A stretch of 64,000 nucleotides of DNA from Ehretia macrophylla (GCA_037974665.1 CM075764.1:114080325-114144324); one strand, 5' to 3'; positions 1-14,028 are shown, numbered from the stretch's first letter. Numbers and translations: made by a program. Notes: generated by a model from the sequence alone, not told the origin.

Positions 1-3000
1 CCTGCTCGCTTGCCCCTATTTTTGAAGCCCAAAATCGAATGTTTTCATCAGTTTCAGGACACTTTTCTTCTTTTGCGAAGTTTTTTCTTCCAAGATCGTA
101 CGTCGTGAGCAGCGAAAAGGATGACAACCTAATCCATCACATTTCTATTACCGAATCCCATGGCACCTTGGGCAAGACAACTTCGTTTCACGTAAAGGCT
201 GGGCCCGCAAACCGAGGGCGTGGGGCTTGGGACCAGGTCTTCGTCGCTCCAGTGCCCATAACTTTTCATCCATAAAGAGTTACGCAGCGCACAACATACC
301 GTTGGAAAGCTCTCCGAGAACTCTACGACAGGGGAAGCAAGCTTGCTCAGCTGTGCCAATTTTTGGAGCCCAAAATTCAATGTTTGCATCAGTTTCGGAA
401 TACTTTTATTCTTTTACGCTGTTTTTCTGTCCTGGATCGTACGTCGTGAGCCGCGTAAAGGACGACAACCTAATCCATCACATTTCTATTATTGAATCCC
501 AAGGCACCTTGGGTAAGGCAACTTTGCTTCACATAGAGGTTGGGCCTGCAAACCGAGGACGTGGGGCTTGGGACCAGGTCTCCTTCGCTTTAGTGCCCAT
601 AACTTTTGATCCGTAAGGAGTTACTCGGCGCACAGCATACAACGGGGGAAGTAAGCCTGCTCGGCTGCGCCTATTTTTGGAGACCAAAATTGAACATTTT
701 CATCAGTTTTGGGACACTTTTCTTCTTTTGCGCAGTTCTTCCGTCCCGGATCGTATGTCGTGAGCCGCGAAAAGCACGACAGCCTAATCTATCACATTTC
801 TATTACCGAATCCCACGACACCTTAGGCAAAAGAACTTCGCTTCTCGTAGTGGCTGGGCCAGCAAATCGAGGGCGTGGGGCTTGGGACCAGGACTCCGTC
901 GCTCCAATGCCAAAAACTTTTGATCTGTAAGGAGTTACGCAGCGCACAACATACCGTTGGAAAGCTCTTTGAGAGCTCTATGACGGGGGAAGCAAGCCTG
1001 CTCAGCTGCACCTCTTTTCGGAGAACAAAATCGAACGTTTTCATCAGTTTTGGGACACTTTTCTTCTTTTGCGTTGTTTTTCCGTCCCGGATCGTACGTC
1101 GTGAGCTGCGAAAAGGACGACAACCTAATCCATCACATTTCTATTATCGAATCCCATGACACCTTGGGCAAGAGAACTTCTCTTGATGTACAGCCTGGGC
1201 CCGCAAACCGAGGGCGTGGGGCTTGGGACCAGGTCTCCGTTGCTCCGGTGCTCATAACGTTTGATCCGTAAAGAGTTACGCGACGCACAACATACCCTTG
1301 GAAAGCTCTCTAAGAGCTCTACGACGGGGGCAGAAACCTTCTCGGCTGCCCCAATTTTTGAAGCCCAAAATCAAATGTTTTCATCAGTTTCGAGACACTT
1401 TTCTTCTTGTGTGCTATTTTTCCATCCTGGATCGTTCGTCGTAAGCCGCAAAAAGGACGACAACCTAATCCATCACATTTCTATTACCGAATCCCACAGC
1501 ACCTTGGGCAAGACAACTTCACTTTATGTAGAGGCTGGGCCCGCAAACTGAGGGCCTGGGGCTTGGGACCAAGTCTCTGTCGCTCCGACACCCATAACTT
1601 TTGATTCGTAAGGGGTTACGCGGCGCACAGCATACCGTTGGAAAGCTCTCTGAGTGCTCTACGATGGGTGCAGCAAGACTGCCCAGCTGTGCCTTTTTTC
1701 AGAGCCCAAAATTGAATGTTTTCATTAGTTTCGGGACACTTTTCTTCTTTTGCGCAATTTTTCTATCCCAGATCGTACGTCGTGAGCCACGAAAAGGATG
1801 ACAACCTAATCCATCACATTTCTATTACCGACCATGGCACCTTGGGCAATACAACTTCGTTTCATGTAAAGGCTGGGCCCGCAAACCCAGGGCGTGGGGC
1901 TTTGGACCAGTTCTTTGTCGCTCTGGTGCCAATAAATTTTGATCCGTAAGGAGTTACGCGGCGCACAGTATACCATTGGAAAGCTCTCTGAGAGCTCTAC
2001 GATGCGCACAGCAAGCCTGTCTGGCTGCGCCTATTTTCGGAGCCCAATATCAAACATTTTCATTAGTTTTGGGACACTTTTTTTCTTTTGCGCTGTTTTT
2101 CCGTCCCGGATCATTTGTCGTGACCCGCGAAAAGGACGACAGCCTAATCCATCACATTTCCAATATCGAATCCCACAGCACCTTGGGTAAGAGAACTTAG
2201 CTTCATGTAGAGGCTGGGCCAACAAACCGAGGTCGTAGGGCTTGAGACCAAGTCTTCGTCGCTCCGGTGCCCATAACTTTTGATTTGTAAGGAGTTACGT
2301 GGCACACAGGATACCGTTGGAAAGCTCTCCGAGAGCTCTACGATGGGGTCAGCAAGCTTGCTCGGTTGTACCTATTTTCAAAGCTCAAAATTGAACATTT
2401 TCATCAGTTTTGGGATATCTTTCTTCTCTTGCGCTATTTTTCTATCTCGGATCTTACATCGTGAGCCTCAAAAAGGACGGCAAACTAAACCATCACATTT
2501 CTATTACCGAATCCCACGGCACCTTGGGCAAGAGACCTTCGCTTCACGTAGAGGCTGGGCCCGCAAACCGAGGACGTGGGGCTTAGGACTAGGTCTCTGT
2601 CGCTCTGGTGCCCATAACTTTACATCCGTAAGGAGTTATGCGGCGTACAACATTCCATTGGAAAGCTCACCGAGAGCTCTACGATAGGGGCATCAAGCCT
2701 GCTCAGCTGTGCCTATTTTCGGAGCCCAAAATTGAACATTTTTATCAATTTCGGGACGCTTTTCTTCTTTTACGCTATTTTTCCGTCCCGGATCGTATGT
2801 CGTGAGCTGCGAAAAAGGACAAGAACCTAATCCATCTAATTTCTATTATAGAATCCCATAGCTCCTTGGGCAAGACAACTTCGCTTCACGGAGAGGCTGC
2901 ACCCGCAAACCGAGGGCGTGGGGCTGGGGACCAGGTCTCCATCGCTCGGGTGCCCATATATTTTGATCCGTAAGGAGTTACACAGCGCACAACATACTGT

Positions 3001-6000
3001 TGGAAAGCTCTCCGAGAGCTCTACGACGGGGTCATTAATACTGCTTGGCTACGCCTTTTTTTGGAGCAAAAAATTGAACATTTTCATCAATTTCGGGACA
3101 CTTTTCATCTTCTGTGCTGTTCTTCCGTCCCAGATCGTATGTCGTTTGCCGCGAAAAGGACAACAACCTAATCCATCACATTTTTATTACCAAATTCCAC
3201 GACACCTATAGTAAGAGAACTTGGCTTCTCATAGAGACTGGGCCTGTAAACCGAGAGCATGGGGCTTGGGACCAAGTCTCCGTCGCTCTGGTGTCCAAAA
3301 CTTTTGATCCGTATGGAGTTACGCAGCACACAGCATACCGTTGGAAAGCTATTCGAGAGCTCTTTGACAGGGTAAGCAAGCCTGTTTAGCTGTGCCTATT
3401 TTTGGAGCCCAAAATCAAACATTTTCAATAGTTTTAGGACACTTTTCTTATTTTGCGCTATTTTTTTGCCTCGGATCATACGTCGTGAGTGCGAAAAGGA
3501 CGACTACCTAATCCATCACATTTCTATTACTGAATCCCACAGCACCTAAGGCAAGAGAACTTTGCTTAAAGTATAGGCTGGGCCCGCAAATCGAGGGCGT
3601 GGGGCTTGGGACCAGGTCTCCGTCTCCCTGGTGCCCATAACTTTTGATCCGTAAGGAGTTACGCAGTGCACAACATACCCTTGGAAAACTCTCCGAGAGC
3701 TCTACGACGGGGGCAGCAACCTTCTCGGCTGCCCCTATTTTCGAAGCCCAAAATCAAATATTTTCATCCGTTTTGGGATACTTTTCTTCTTTTGCGCTAT
3801 TTTTCTGTTCTAGATCGTACGTCGTGAGCCTCGAAAAGGATGACAACCTAATCCATTACATTTCTATTACCGAATCCCACGGCACCATGGGCAAGACAAC
3901 TTCACTCCACGTAGAGGCTGGGCCCGCAAACTGAGGGCGTGGGGCTTGGGACCAGGTCTCCGTCGCTCTGGTGCCCATAACTTTTGATTCGTAAGGAGTT
4001 ACACGGCTTACAGCATACCCTTGGAAAGCTCTTTGAGAGCTCTACGATGGAGGTAGCAACCTGCTCGGCCGTCCCTATTTTTGAAGCCCAAAATAGAACG
4101 TTTTCATTAGTTTCGAGACACTTTTCTTCTTTTGCGCTATTTTCGGTCCTAGATCGTACGTCGTGAGCAGCGAAAAGAACGATAAACTAATCCATCACAT
4201 TTCTATTACCGAATCCCACGGCACCTTGGGCAAGACAACTTCGCTTCACGTAGAGGCTGCGCCCGCAAACGGAGGGCGTGGGGCTTGGGACCAGGTCTCC
4301 GTCGCTCCGGTGGCCATAAATTTTGATCTGTAACGAGTTATGCAGCGCACAACATACAGTTAGAAAGCTCTCCGAGAGCTCTACGACGGGGGTAGCAAAC
4401 CTGCCTGGCTGCGCCTATTTTCGGAGCTCAAAATCGAACGTTTTCATCAATTTCGAGATACTTTTCTTCTTTTGCGCCGTTTTTCCGTCCTGGATCGTAC
4501 GTCGTGAGCCGCAAAAAGGACAACAACCTAATCCATCACATTTCTATTATCGAATCCCATGGCACCTTGGGCAAGACAACTTTGCTTCACGTAGAGACTG
4601 GGCCCGCAAACCAAGGGCGTGGGGCTTGGGACCAGGTCTCCGTTGCTCCGGTGGCCATAACTTTTGATACGTAAGGAGTTACCCAGCACACAACATACAA
4701 TTGGAAAGCTCTCCGAGAGCTCTACGACGGGGGCAGGAAGCCTGCCCGACTGCGCCTCTTTTCGTTGCCCAAAATCCAATGTTTTCATTACTTTCGGGAC
4801 ACTTTTATTCTTTTGCGCTATTTTTTCGTTCTGGATCATACGTCGTTAGCCGTGAAAAGGATGACAACCTAATCTATCTCATTTCTATTACTAAATCCCA
4901 TGGCACCTTAGGTAAGACAACTTCGCTTCACGTAGAGGCTGGGCTCGCAAACCGAGGGCATGGGCTTGGGACCAGGTCTCCGTCACTCCGGTGCCCATAA
5001 CTTTTGATCTGTATGGAGTTACGCGGCGTACAACATACCCTTGGAAAGCTCTCCGATAGCTCTACGATGGGGGCAACAACCTGCTCAACAACCCCTATTT
5101 TCGAAGTCCAAAATCGAATGTTTACATCAATTTTAGGATACTTTTCTTCTTTTATGCTGTTTGTTCGTCCTGGATCGTACGTCACGAGCCGCGAAAAGGA
5201 CAACAACCAAATCCATCACATTTGTATTACCGAATCCTACGGCACCTTGGGCAAGACAACTTCGCTTCACGTAGAGGATGGGCCGGAAAACCGAGGGCAT
5301 GGGGCTTGGGACCCGGTCTCCGTCACTCCACTGCCCATAACGTTTAATCCGTGAGGAGTTACGTGGTGCACGGTATACCGCTGGAATGCTCTTCGAGAGC
5401 TCTACGACGGGGGCAGAAAGCCAGCTCGACTGCGCCTATTTTTGGATCCCAAAATTGAACATTTTCATCAATTTTGGGACACTTTTCTTCTTTTGCGCTG
5501 TTCTTCCATCACGAATCATACGTCGTGAGCCATAAAAAAGACGACAACCTAATCCATCACATTTCTATTACCGAATCTCATGTCACCTTGGGCAAGAGAA
5601 CATCACTTCTCTTAGAGGCTGGGCCCGCAAATCGAGGGCGTGGGGCTTGGGACCAGGTCTCCGTCGCTCTGGTGCCAAAAACTTTTGATCCGTAAGGAGT
5701 TACGCGACGCACAACATATCGTTGAAAAGCTCTTCGAGAGCTCTACGACGAGAGAAGCAAGCCTGCTCAGCTGCGCCTATTTTTGGAGCCCAAAATCGAA
5801 CATTTTCATTATTTTTGGGACACTTTTCTTCTTTTGCGCTATTTTTTTATCCCGGATCGTATGTCGTGAGCCGTGAAAAGGATGACGACCTAATCCATCA
5901 CATTTCTATTACTGAATCCCACAACACCTTGGGCAAGACAACTTCGCTTCACGTAGAGGCTGGGCCTGCAAAACCGAGGGCATGGGGCTTGGGACCAGGT

Positions 6001-8782
6001 CTTCGTCGCTCTGGTGCCCATAACTTTTGATCCGTAAGGTGTTACGCGGCCCACAACATACCGTTGGAAAGCTCTCCAAGAGCTCTACGACGGGGACAGG
6101 AAGCCTGCCCGGCTGTGCCTATTTTCGGAAACCAAAATCGAACATTTTAATCAATTTTGGGACACTTTTCTTTTTTTACGCTATTTTTCTATCCCAGATC
6201 GTACGTTGTGAGCCGCGAAAGGGACAACAACCTAAACCATCACATTTTTATTACCGAATCCAATGGCACCTAGGGAAAGAGAACTTCGCATCACGTAGAG
6301 GCTGGGCCCGTAAACCGAGGGTGTGGGGCTTGGCACTAGGTCTCCGTCGCTCCGTTGCCCATAACTTTTCATCCGTAAGGAGTTATGCGGCGCACAGCAT
6401 TCCATTGGAAATCTCACCGAGAGCTCTATGATGGGGGCGGCAAGCCTGCTTGGCTTTGCCTATTTTTGGAGCCCAAAATTGAATGTTTTTATTAGTTTTG
6501 CGACACTTTTCTTCTTTTGTGCTGTTTTTCCGTCCCGGATCGTACGTCTTAAGCTGCGAAAAGGACAACAACCTAATCCATCACATTTTTATTACCGAAT
6601 CCCATAGCACCTTGGGCAAGACAACTTCGCTTCACGTAGAGGATGGGCCTGCAAACCGAGGGCGTGGGGCTGGGGAGCAGGTCTCCGTCGCTCTGGTGCC
6701 TATATATTTTGATCCATAAGAAGTTACGCGGCGTACAGCATACCGTTGGAAAGCTCTCTGAGAGCTCTACAACGTGGCAGCAAGCCTGCTCGACTGTGCC
6801 TTTTTTTGGAGCCCAATATTGAACATTTTGATAAATTTTAGGACACTTTTCTTCTTTTGCGCTGTTCTTCCGTCCTGGATCGTACGTCGTGAGTCGTGAA
6901 AAGCACGACAACCTAATCGATCACATTTCTATTACAGAATGCCACGGCACCTTGGGCAAGAAACTGCGCTTCACGTAGAGGTTGGGCTCGCAAACCGAGG
7001 GCGTGGGGCTTAGGACCAGGTCTCCGTCGCTCCGGTACCCATAACTTTTGATTCGTAAGGAGTTACGCAGCGCACAGCATACCGTTGGAAAGCTCTCTGA
7101 AAGCTCTACTACGCAGGTAGCAAGCCTGCCCGGTTGCGCCTATTTTCAGAGCCCAAAATTGAACGTTTTAATCAGTTTCGGGACTATTTTCTTCTTTTGC
7201 GCTGTTTTTTCGTCCCGGATCGTACGTCGTGAGCCGCGAAAAGGACGACAACCTAATCTATCACATTTCCAATACCAAATCCTATGGCACCTTGGGCAAG
7301 AGAACTTTGCTTCACGTAGAGGCTGGGCCCACAAACCTAGGGCGTGGGGCTTGGGACCAGGTCTCCGTCGCTCCGGTGCCCATAACTTTTGATTCGTAAG
7401 GAGTTACGCGGCGCACAACATTCCATTGGAAAGCTCACCGAGAGCTCTACGATGGGGGCAGCAAGCCTGCTCGGCTGTACCTATTTTCGGAGCCCAAAAT
7501 CGGACATTTTTATCAGTTTTGGGACACTTTTCTTCATTTGCGTTATTTTTTCGTCCTAGATCGTACGTCGTGAGCTGTGAAAAGGACGATAACCTAATCC
7601 ATCACATTTCTATTACCGAATCCCATGGTACCTTGGGCAAGAAAACTTCGCTTCACGTAGAGGTTGGGCCCACAAACCGAGGGCGTGGGGCTTGGGACCA
7701 GGTCTCCGTCGCTCTGGTGCCCCATATATTTTGATCCGTAAGGAGTTATGCGGCGCACAGCATACCGTTGGAAATCTCTTTGAGAGTTCTACGATGGGGG
7801 CAGCAAGCCTGCCCAGCTACACCTATTGTTGGAGCCCAAAATTGAATGTTTTCATTAGTTTCGGGACACTTTTCTTCTTTTGCGCTATTTTTTCGTCTCG
7901 GATCGTACGTCGAGAGCCGCGAAAAAGATGACAACCTAATCCATCACATTTCTATTACCGAATCCCACGGGACCTTGGGCAAGAATACTTTGCTTCACAT
8001 AGAGACTGGGCCCACAATCCGAGGGCGTGGGGCATTGGACCAGGTCTCTGTCGCTCTGGTGCCCATATATTTTGATTTGTAAGGAGTTACGTGGCGCACA
8101 GCATACCGTTGGAAAGCTCTCTAAGAGCTCTACGATGAGGGCAGCAATCCTGCTCGGCTGCGCCTATTTTTGGAGCCCAAAATTGAACATTTTCATCAGT
8201 TTTTGGACACTTTTCTCTTTTGCGCTGTTCTTCCTTGCCGGATCGTACGTCGTGAGCCGCGAAAAGTACGACAACCTAATCCATCACATTTCTATTACCG
8301 AATCCCACGACACCTTGGGCAAGAGAATTTTGCTTCTCGTAGAGGCTGGGCCCGCAAACCGAGGGCGCGATGCTTGGGACCAGGTCTCCGTCGCTCTAGT
8401 GCCCAAAACTTTTGATCTGTAAGGAGTTACAGAGTGCGCAACATACCATTGGAAAGCTGTCCGAGAGCTCTACAACAGGGGCAGCAAGCCTGCATAGCTG
8501 TGCTTGTTTTCAGAGCCCAAAATCGAAAGTTTTCATCAGTTTCGGGACACTTATCATCTTTTGCGCTATTTTTCCATCCTGGATCGTACGCCGTGAGCCG
8601 CGAAAAGGACGACAACCTAATCCATCACATTTCTATTACCGAATACCAAGGCACTTTGGGCAAGAGAATTCCACTTCACATAGAGGCTAGGCCCGCAAAC
8701 CGAGGGCGTGGGGCTTGGGACCTGGTCTCCGTCGCTCCGGTGCCCATAACTTTTGATCCATAAGGAGTTACGCGGTGCACAG
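1..8782 (+). repeat. 5S-spacer-derived satellite array 1 (~341-bp monomers)
   Basis: About 26 head-to-tail monomers. The landmark GGAGTTACGCGGCGCACA recurs at about 277, 618, 932, 1273 and 1613, so the period is ~341 bp; one monomer near 618-932 has lost ~27 bp. Other landmarks are GATCGTACGTCGTGAGC, CATCACATTTCTATTACCGA and GGGCGTGGGGCTTGGGACC. Reverse-complemented, the monomer matches the intergenic spacer of the 5S units at 51.7-63.9 kb but lacks the 5S gene. The many 60-135-codon open frames start at non-ATG codons, repeat with the monomer and are not genes. Nothing else is visible in this stretch. Confidence 0.95.
8778..8782. other. target-site duplication of element B, left copy
   Basis: CACAG lies directly before the element and CACAA directly after it (29798-29802). 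The satellite itself varies between CACAGCATACC and CACAACATACC, so one mismatch is acceptable. Element B therefore landed in a satellite monomer. Confidence 0.6.
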
Positions 8783-9410
8783 TGTCACGCCCAACCCGGC
8801 CTATAAAGGTTAGACTAGGGTGTGATCTAAACATTCAAGTCCTTTCACGTATCTAATCGTTCAAGAAGGTTTAACACCTAACGTTTAAGCTAAACTCCAC
8901 AAATTCTCCGGAAAACCGGCAACATAACGGCTGTAATTGGGCTATTTAGTTTGACCTAATTCTCAATACGCCTCAAAATTTCCAATCTCAGTTTCATTTC
9001 TAACTAAGATTACTATTTATAAACAATCGAAACGCCTACCAGTTATCTCGAAGTCTCGTCTGATTAATAACCTAGCATGATACTATGTCTCGTTTGTTTG
9101 TTCGTCCTCATTACAAAAGTACATGTTGATCTTAGCTTAACAATGAGTACCTTCTTAAGATTGGGTTCATTTTACTTAGTCCTTACCTGATATTTCATAA
9201 TCCTACGATAGATACTAGCCAATAACGATAGCAAAAATAACCATAGTAATGTCTATCTAGTTATTATCAGTACAAGCCAAAATTAGACCCCAAATTACAA
9301 CGGGGGTCTTTTACATTACAACAACAAGCATCATAAGAAATGAAATAGTCTTCAAACAACATATTGTTCACAAAATGGCCATAGTCAAGCAAGGCACATA
9401 GGGCAAGCAA

Positions 9411-9473
9411 TCATTCCAAGGAATCATCATTAGGCACGTCGTCCTCGGGTACCTGTTCTTGGTCTTCTTCACC
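9411..9473 (-). other. putative LTR exon end encoding an acidic peptide (element B 3' LTR)
   Basis: A splice-acceptor-like TCATCTCAG is followed by 21 codons ending in TGA. The peptide starts GEEDQEQVPE and ends PNDDSLE. The same 63-nt frame recurs in the other B LTR (18047-18109) and, with changed residues but identical length and stop, in both element D LTRs. Donor-like CTAAG|GTGAG sites lie upstream near 11295 and 11473 on the minus strand. A spliced product is inference. Confidence 0.35.
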
Positions 9474-9782
9474 TGAGATGATAAAAGAGGGTGAGTCCTT
9501 ATGAACTCAGCGACGGGGAACAAGAAATAAGTTTTGAAACTCATTTTCCAGTTCAACTTATAAAAACCCTTTTTGCAAGCATGAATGTATCACAAGTAAG
9601 TACATAACGTAATGTAAAAGTAAAGGAATACAATTACCCGTCTTTCCTACCCGAGGTCCTCTAGGAACCAAGCAAGAGTACTTATACACATAGTGAAAAG
9701 GATACGGTGAACTTTTGCTCTCAGTTCATGTCAGTGTCAGTTGTTGCGGCCGACTTCAAATCATCCCCTTATCACGCCAAAT

Positions 9783-10016
9783 GGGTGTACTTCAGATGTA
9801 CCCCAAAATCCTACGACCCAACTCTCTGAGGAAGTCTAGCCCCCAAGCGAGAGAGGGAATTGGACAATGGTAGTCATGGTTGCACCGGCAAGCCCGATGC
9901 TGCACGGTGTGCGTGAACGCTACCACGCCAGAATGAAAGGTTGCACCCTTGTATGCAATGCACATTTATGAAATTTAATATATCACATTTAGAGGACAAC
10001 AAAGTAGGTTGCCTCC
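9783..10016 (-). other. conserved LTR hairpin cassette (element B 3' LTR)
   Basis: On the minus strand it starts with stem GAGGCAAC / GTTGTCCTC around loop CTACTTT (9992-10015). It continues through GTGCATTGCATA, a GGTTGC/GCAACC-type pair and a CATCGGGCTTGCCGG segment. It ends with GGGTCGTAGGAT and a stem-loop GGGGTAC / GTACACCC (9783-9804). The same order occurs in the LTRs of the LARD, D and E, and partly in C. Function unknown; RNA structure is inferred by eye. Confidence 0.5.
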
Positions 10017-12371
10017 GAGCAGTCATAAGATTGCACATTGACAGTTAAACACGCGGGGCACGATATGACAAGTAAATTCACTTGAAAAGCACATGGAGTT
10101 ATATGAATATTAAACGGACAGCCATGTAACGCATGTAAATCAAGTCATATAACTCATTTCAAAGTTCACGTAATCAAATAATAAGATTATTCAACATGCA
10201 ACGACATCTACGTGGAACCAGGTGCAAGAAAGGCCTACTTGTCAACATGTAATCATCGAAATCATGTTTAGGGCTATGAGGGAAACTACGGGCAGCCTAC
10301 TAATTTTATAATCAAACACGATATCCATAGGATCAACAACTTAGTGAATTTACCTAGTCACTAGGGTTTCAATTCGTGCTTACCCGTGCGATTAAGCCCC
10401 AAGTCATCTCGTAATTAAGCTCAAGCCACGCATTGATTAATTCAAAACACCCTCAAGGATTCAAAACAGTCCACACAACATCCAAATGCCACAATCTCAA
10501 GCATTTAATACAACAAGAGAAGCTACAATAATTTTTCTAAGCATTTCACTAAGTGAAACCCTCACTACAATGGACTGTTTTCAAACAATCATTAAGATAA
10601 GCAAACAATCTCCAATTCCAGTGAATAAGATGTCAAATTAAAGCTTATGGGGTGAAATAAATTCAGAAATAAACCTTGTATCATTTGGAGTTCGAGTTCA
10701 AGAGTTATAGCCAAAACAGTGAGACTACACAAAACTGTCCAGATTTGCACACATTTCAATACTTGTCCTTTTTGAGCGCCTTAGGGTCAGATTTAGCCTT
10801 AGTCCATTTCTGACAAAAATGTCCAGAACTGAAAACTCTAGCATAACACCAAATTTCATGCATTTTGGATATCATTTACTAAGTCAAAACTGGTTCTTTC
10901 TATAAGGTCAGTGAATCTACCAAAACCTGCTTCATTTTTCCAGACTTTCCAGATTTGGACACATTTTGATAATTAGCCATTTTTAGGACCTTAGAGTCAA
11001 AATTAGCTTTGGCCTATTTCTACTAAAACTGCTCAGAACTGGAAAAAATAGTTACCTACCAATTTTCATGCATTTTCAACATCTTTTACCTGGTCAAAAT
11101 TACCTCGTACCAACAAGGTAGAAGGCTGTTACATACCCAATTTCATCTATCATCACATTCTAACCAAAAATCTTGCCATGCATGTTTACAAAAACTCATG
11201 AGCACACATATATCTCAAGTACAGAAGTAAAGATAGACATTTAAGGGCATGCATGTGGTTTTTTTGAAAGATTTTCAAGATGTTTTAGCCCTCACCTTAG
11301 CAAAACAACAAGAAGATGCACAAGACTTTTGATGGTTGCACAAGATTGACTCTTTTCCTTGCTTAGCCGAGACACCACTCGATTTTCTCTAATTTCCTAG
11401 CTTAGTAACCAAGTTCTTATTAGGTGCATGTGGTTAGAACAAGAAGAAAATAAATGGAAGCTAACAAACTCACCTAAGCCGAAATGGATGTTCAATGAGC
11501 TTGCATGTGAGTTTCTTGCAACCTAGCTTGCTTAGTCGAGCTCCCTAGCTTCTTGCATGCCTTGATGAACCATGGAGTGATGAAGATAAGCTATGGAGTG
11601 TAGAAACTCAGCCAAGGTCGAGAGAGAGAGAGAGAAGAATGAGAGGGAGAGAGAAGAATGAGAGGAAATGAGAGAAAATGAAGAAAAAATAAAAGTTTTG
11701 CAAAATTTGAAGCATATGTCGGCCTTTAGCTTGTAAATTTCAGATTTGTGTCTTCAAGAAGCACAATTTGAATCATCCTAGCATGGGCATATGCATGTGT
11801 CGAGATTTTTGGTGCATTGGGTAGGGTTTTGGGTTAAATTTTTTTATGCATTGTGTCATTAAATTGTCATAGAATGTTTGGGGAATAAATTTGAAATTGG
11901 ATTGCATGCACAAAGCTCCTAGTGGTCGGCCAAGGCTTGTGCAAAATCTGAATTTTTTGTCTTGTTCAAGGCTTATATTATTGTGTGTTTGGGATATGCA
12001 AAGAATAAAGAATAAAGAATGTCTAGCTTTTTGTGAGATTTTGTCTTCTAGTGGGTTGAATTAGCAATTTAATATTTGTTAGTGGAGTTTGTAGGATTAA
12101 TTAATGATTTAGTGCTTCGTGTAAGATGCTTTCTTGATTAACGTGAGGGCACGCTTTCCTAGATTTAGGGCACACACTATGAGGTAGGGCACGAACTACG
12201 AGATGAATGCACATTTTCCAAGCAAATGCACACAACCCTAAATGAATGCACGTAATTCAATGCAAGGCACACAAAATAAAACACGATTCTTAAACCTAGG
12301 TCAAGGCACGCAAATCCAGGTTAGGGCATATGAAACTAGGTATCGCACATAAATCGAGGTCGGGCCTCACA

Positions 12372-12384
12372 TCCTCCCCTCCTT
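12372..12384 (-). other. polypurine tract of element B
   Basis: The minus strand reads AAGGAGGGGAGGA immediately before TGTGAGGCCC, the start of the 3' LTR. This is the plus-strand primer site for reverse transcription. Confidence 0.9.
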
Positions 12385-12388
12385 AAAA

Positions 12389-12407
12389 GAATTTCGTCCC
12401 GAAATTC
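12389..12407 (-). other. hairpin beside the polypurine tract (element B)
   Basis: GAATTTCG-GGA-CGAAATTC is a perfect 8-bp inverted repeat with a 3-nt loop, 4 bp from the polypurine tract. Element D has the identical hairpin at 47821-47839. The LARD has a base-substituted but still perfect version at 25165-25184. Confidence 0.75.
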
Positions 12408-12447
12408 AATATTACCTTTGAAATAAAGCTGGATATTGTTGCTCCAT

Positions 12448-13990
12448 CTAGTCTCGCCTTTCCCACGTTGCTTCTTCAACTCCATGATGATCCCACAACA
12501 CTTTCACCATCGGTATAGATTTGTTGTGCAACTCCCGATCTTGCTGGTCTAGGATCCGAATGGGCTTCTCTTCAAAAGACAAGTTCTCCTGAAGCTGCAA
12601 TGGCTCTGGCTCCAAGATATGCAATGGATCAGGGTGATACTTCTGCAGCATTGAAACATGAAAGACGTTGTGAATATTGGAGAGGTTTTGGGGTAGTTCC
12701 AAGCAATACGCCAACTTGCCAACCTTCTCAATTATCTCAAATGGTCCTACAAATCTCGGGCATAACTTTTCACCCTTGTCGTGTTTAATCAATCCCCTCT
12801 GAGGTGATATCTTCAAGAACACCTTGTCGCCGACCTCAAACTCTAGGCTCCGTCTCTGTTGGTCAGCATAACTTTTCTGCCTAGTTTGGGCGGTAATCAT
12901 CCATTTCCGGATAAGGTGGATATTATCAATAGTCTTCATAAGTTCAGGTAGAAGGGTTGGGTCAAAAGTCTTCGTCTCACCTACTTCATCTTAGTAAATT
13001 GGGGATCGACAATTACGTCCATACAATGCCTCAAATGGGGCCATCCCGATAGTGGCCTGATAACTATTATTATAAGCGAACTCTGCTAGAGACAGGTATT
13101 TCTCCCAACCTTTCCCGAAGTCTAAAACGCATGCCCTCAGCATATCCTCCAGAATCTGAATAGTTCTCTCTGATTGTCCATAAGTCTGAGGATGATAAGC
13201 CGTGCTGAAACTCAACTTAATTCCCAAAGCTTCTTGCAATATCTTCCAAAATCGGGAAGTAAAACGAGGATCCCTATCCGATACAATACTCACAGGCATC
13301 CCGTGCAATCTTACAATCTCTGCCACATACATATCTCCTAATTTCCCAGGGCTATCCTCCTTGTTCATCGGTAAGAAGTGTGCTGACTTGGTCAATCTAT
13401 CCACATGACCCAACCGGCGTCATGACCCTTTTGTGACCTGGGCAGGTCCATGACAAAGTCCATAGTTATATGTTCCCATTTCCATTGAGGAATCTCCAAC
13501 GACTGTAGTAAACCTGCTAGTCGTTGATGTTCCGCTTTGACTCTCTGGCAAGTCAAACACCGTGCCACAAACTCCGCAATCTCTCTCTTCATGTTATTCC
13601 ACCAATGGTGTTGCTTCAAATCCCGGTACATCTTTGTTCCGCTGGGGTGAATAGTGTATCTTGAATTATGGGCTTCTTCAAGAATCTTCTTTTTCAGCTC
13701 TGGCTCATTAGGAACACAAATCCGATTCCTAAACCTCCAAACACCATCATCATGAAACTTGAAATTTGTGTTGCTTTCTAAACTCCGCAATCTCTCTCTT
13801 CATGTTATTCCACCAATGGTGTTGCTTCAAATCCCGGTACATCTTTGTTCTGCTGGGGTGAATAGTGTATCTTGAATTATGGGCTTCTTCAAGAATCTTC
13901 TTTTTCAGCTCTGGCTCATTAGGAACACAAATCCGATTCCTAAACCTCCAAACACCATCATCATGAAACTTGAAATATGTGTTGCTTTCT
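12448..13990 (-). pseudogene. integrase with C-terminal chromodomain, broken
   Basis: Cuts target DNA and joins retrotransposon ends; the chromodomain is thought to steer insertion into heterochromatin. Visible in order: an HHCC zinc-binding region (HNSRYTIH, then CLTC), a core with [18 protein letters not shown] and GQSERT spaced as D-D-35-E, then a linker, and a chromodomain with MVKVLWDHHGVEEATWE. Defects: a 211-bp tandem duplication of the zinc-binding region shifts frame at ~13780, a frameshift at ~13410 follows [11 protein letters not shown], a stop sits at 12991-12993 after RSPIY, and a stop cuts the chromodomain tail at 12448. The usual YHPQTDGQ appears as YHPQTYGQ. Identity is certain; it cannot be translated whole. 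Confidence 0.92.
13569..13990 (-). repeat. 211-bp tandem duplication inside integrase
   Basis: Two adjacent copies, about 13569-13779 and 13780-13990, each running from AACTCCGCAATCTC to TTGTGTTGCTTTCT in plus coordinates. They differ at about two bases (for example GTTCCGCTGG versus GTTCTGCTGG), so the event is younger than most of the element's decay. 211 is not a multiple of three, so it also breaks the frame. Confidence 0.92.
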
Positions 13991-14028
13991 TTAATCTTCT
14001 GAAATTGTTGGTCCTTCTGTTGAACCTC

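Larger units (their letters stand above)
8783..12371 (-). repeat. Element B 3' LTR
   Basis: Bounded by TGTCACGC...CCTCACA, which reads TGTGAGG...GTGACA on the coding strand. It is 3589 bp and pairs with 17414-20247 plus 29034-29797. It contains a GA-rich tract at about 11620-11665, a G-rich run of GTGC-type words near the 12.2-12.35-kb end, the hairpin cassette at 9783-10016 and the short acidic frame at 9411-9473. No other genes are visible in these 3.6 kb. Confidence 0.93.

Noticed and set aside
1-8782. CRISPR-like array
   Set aside because: Repeats are ~341 bp without short unique spacers, and the context is plant heterochromatin.
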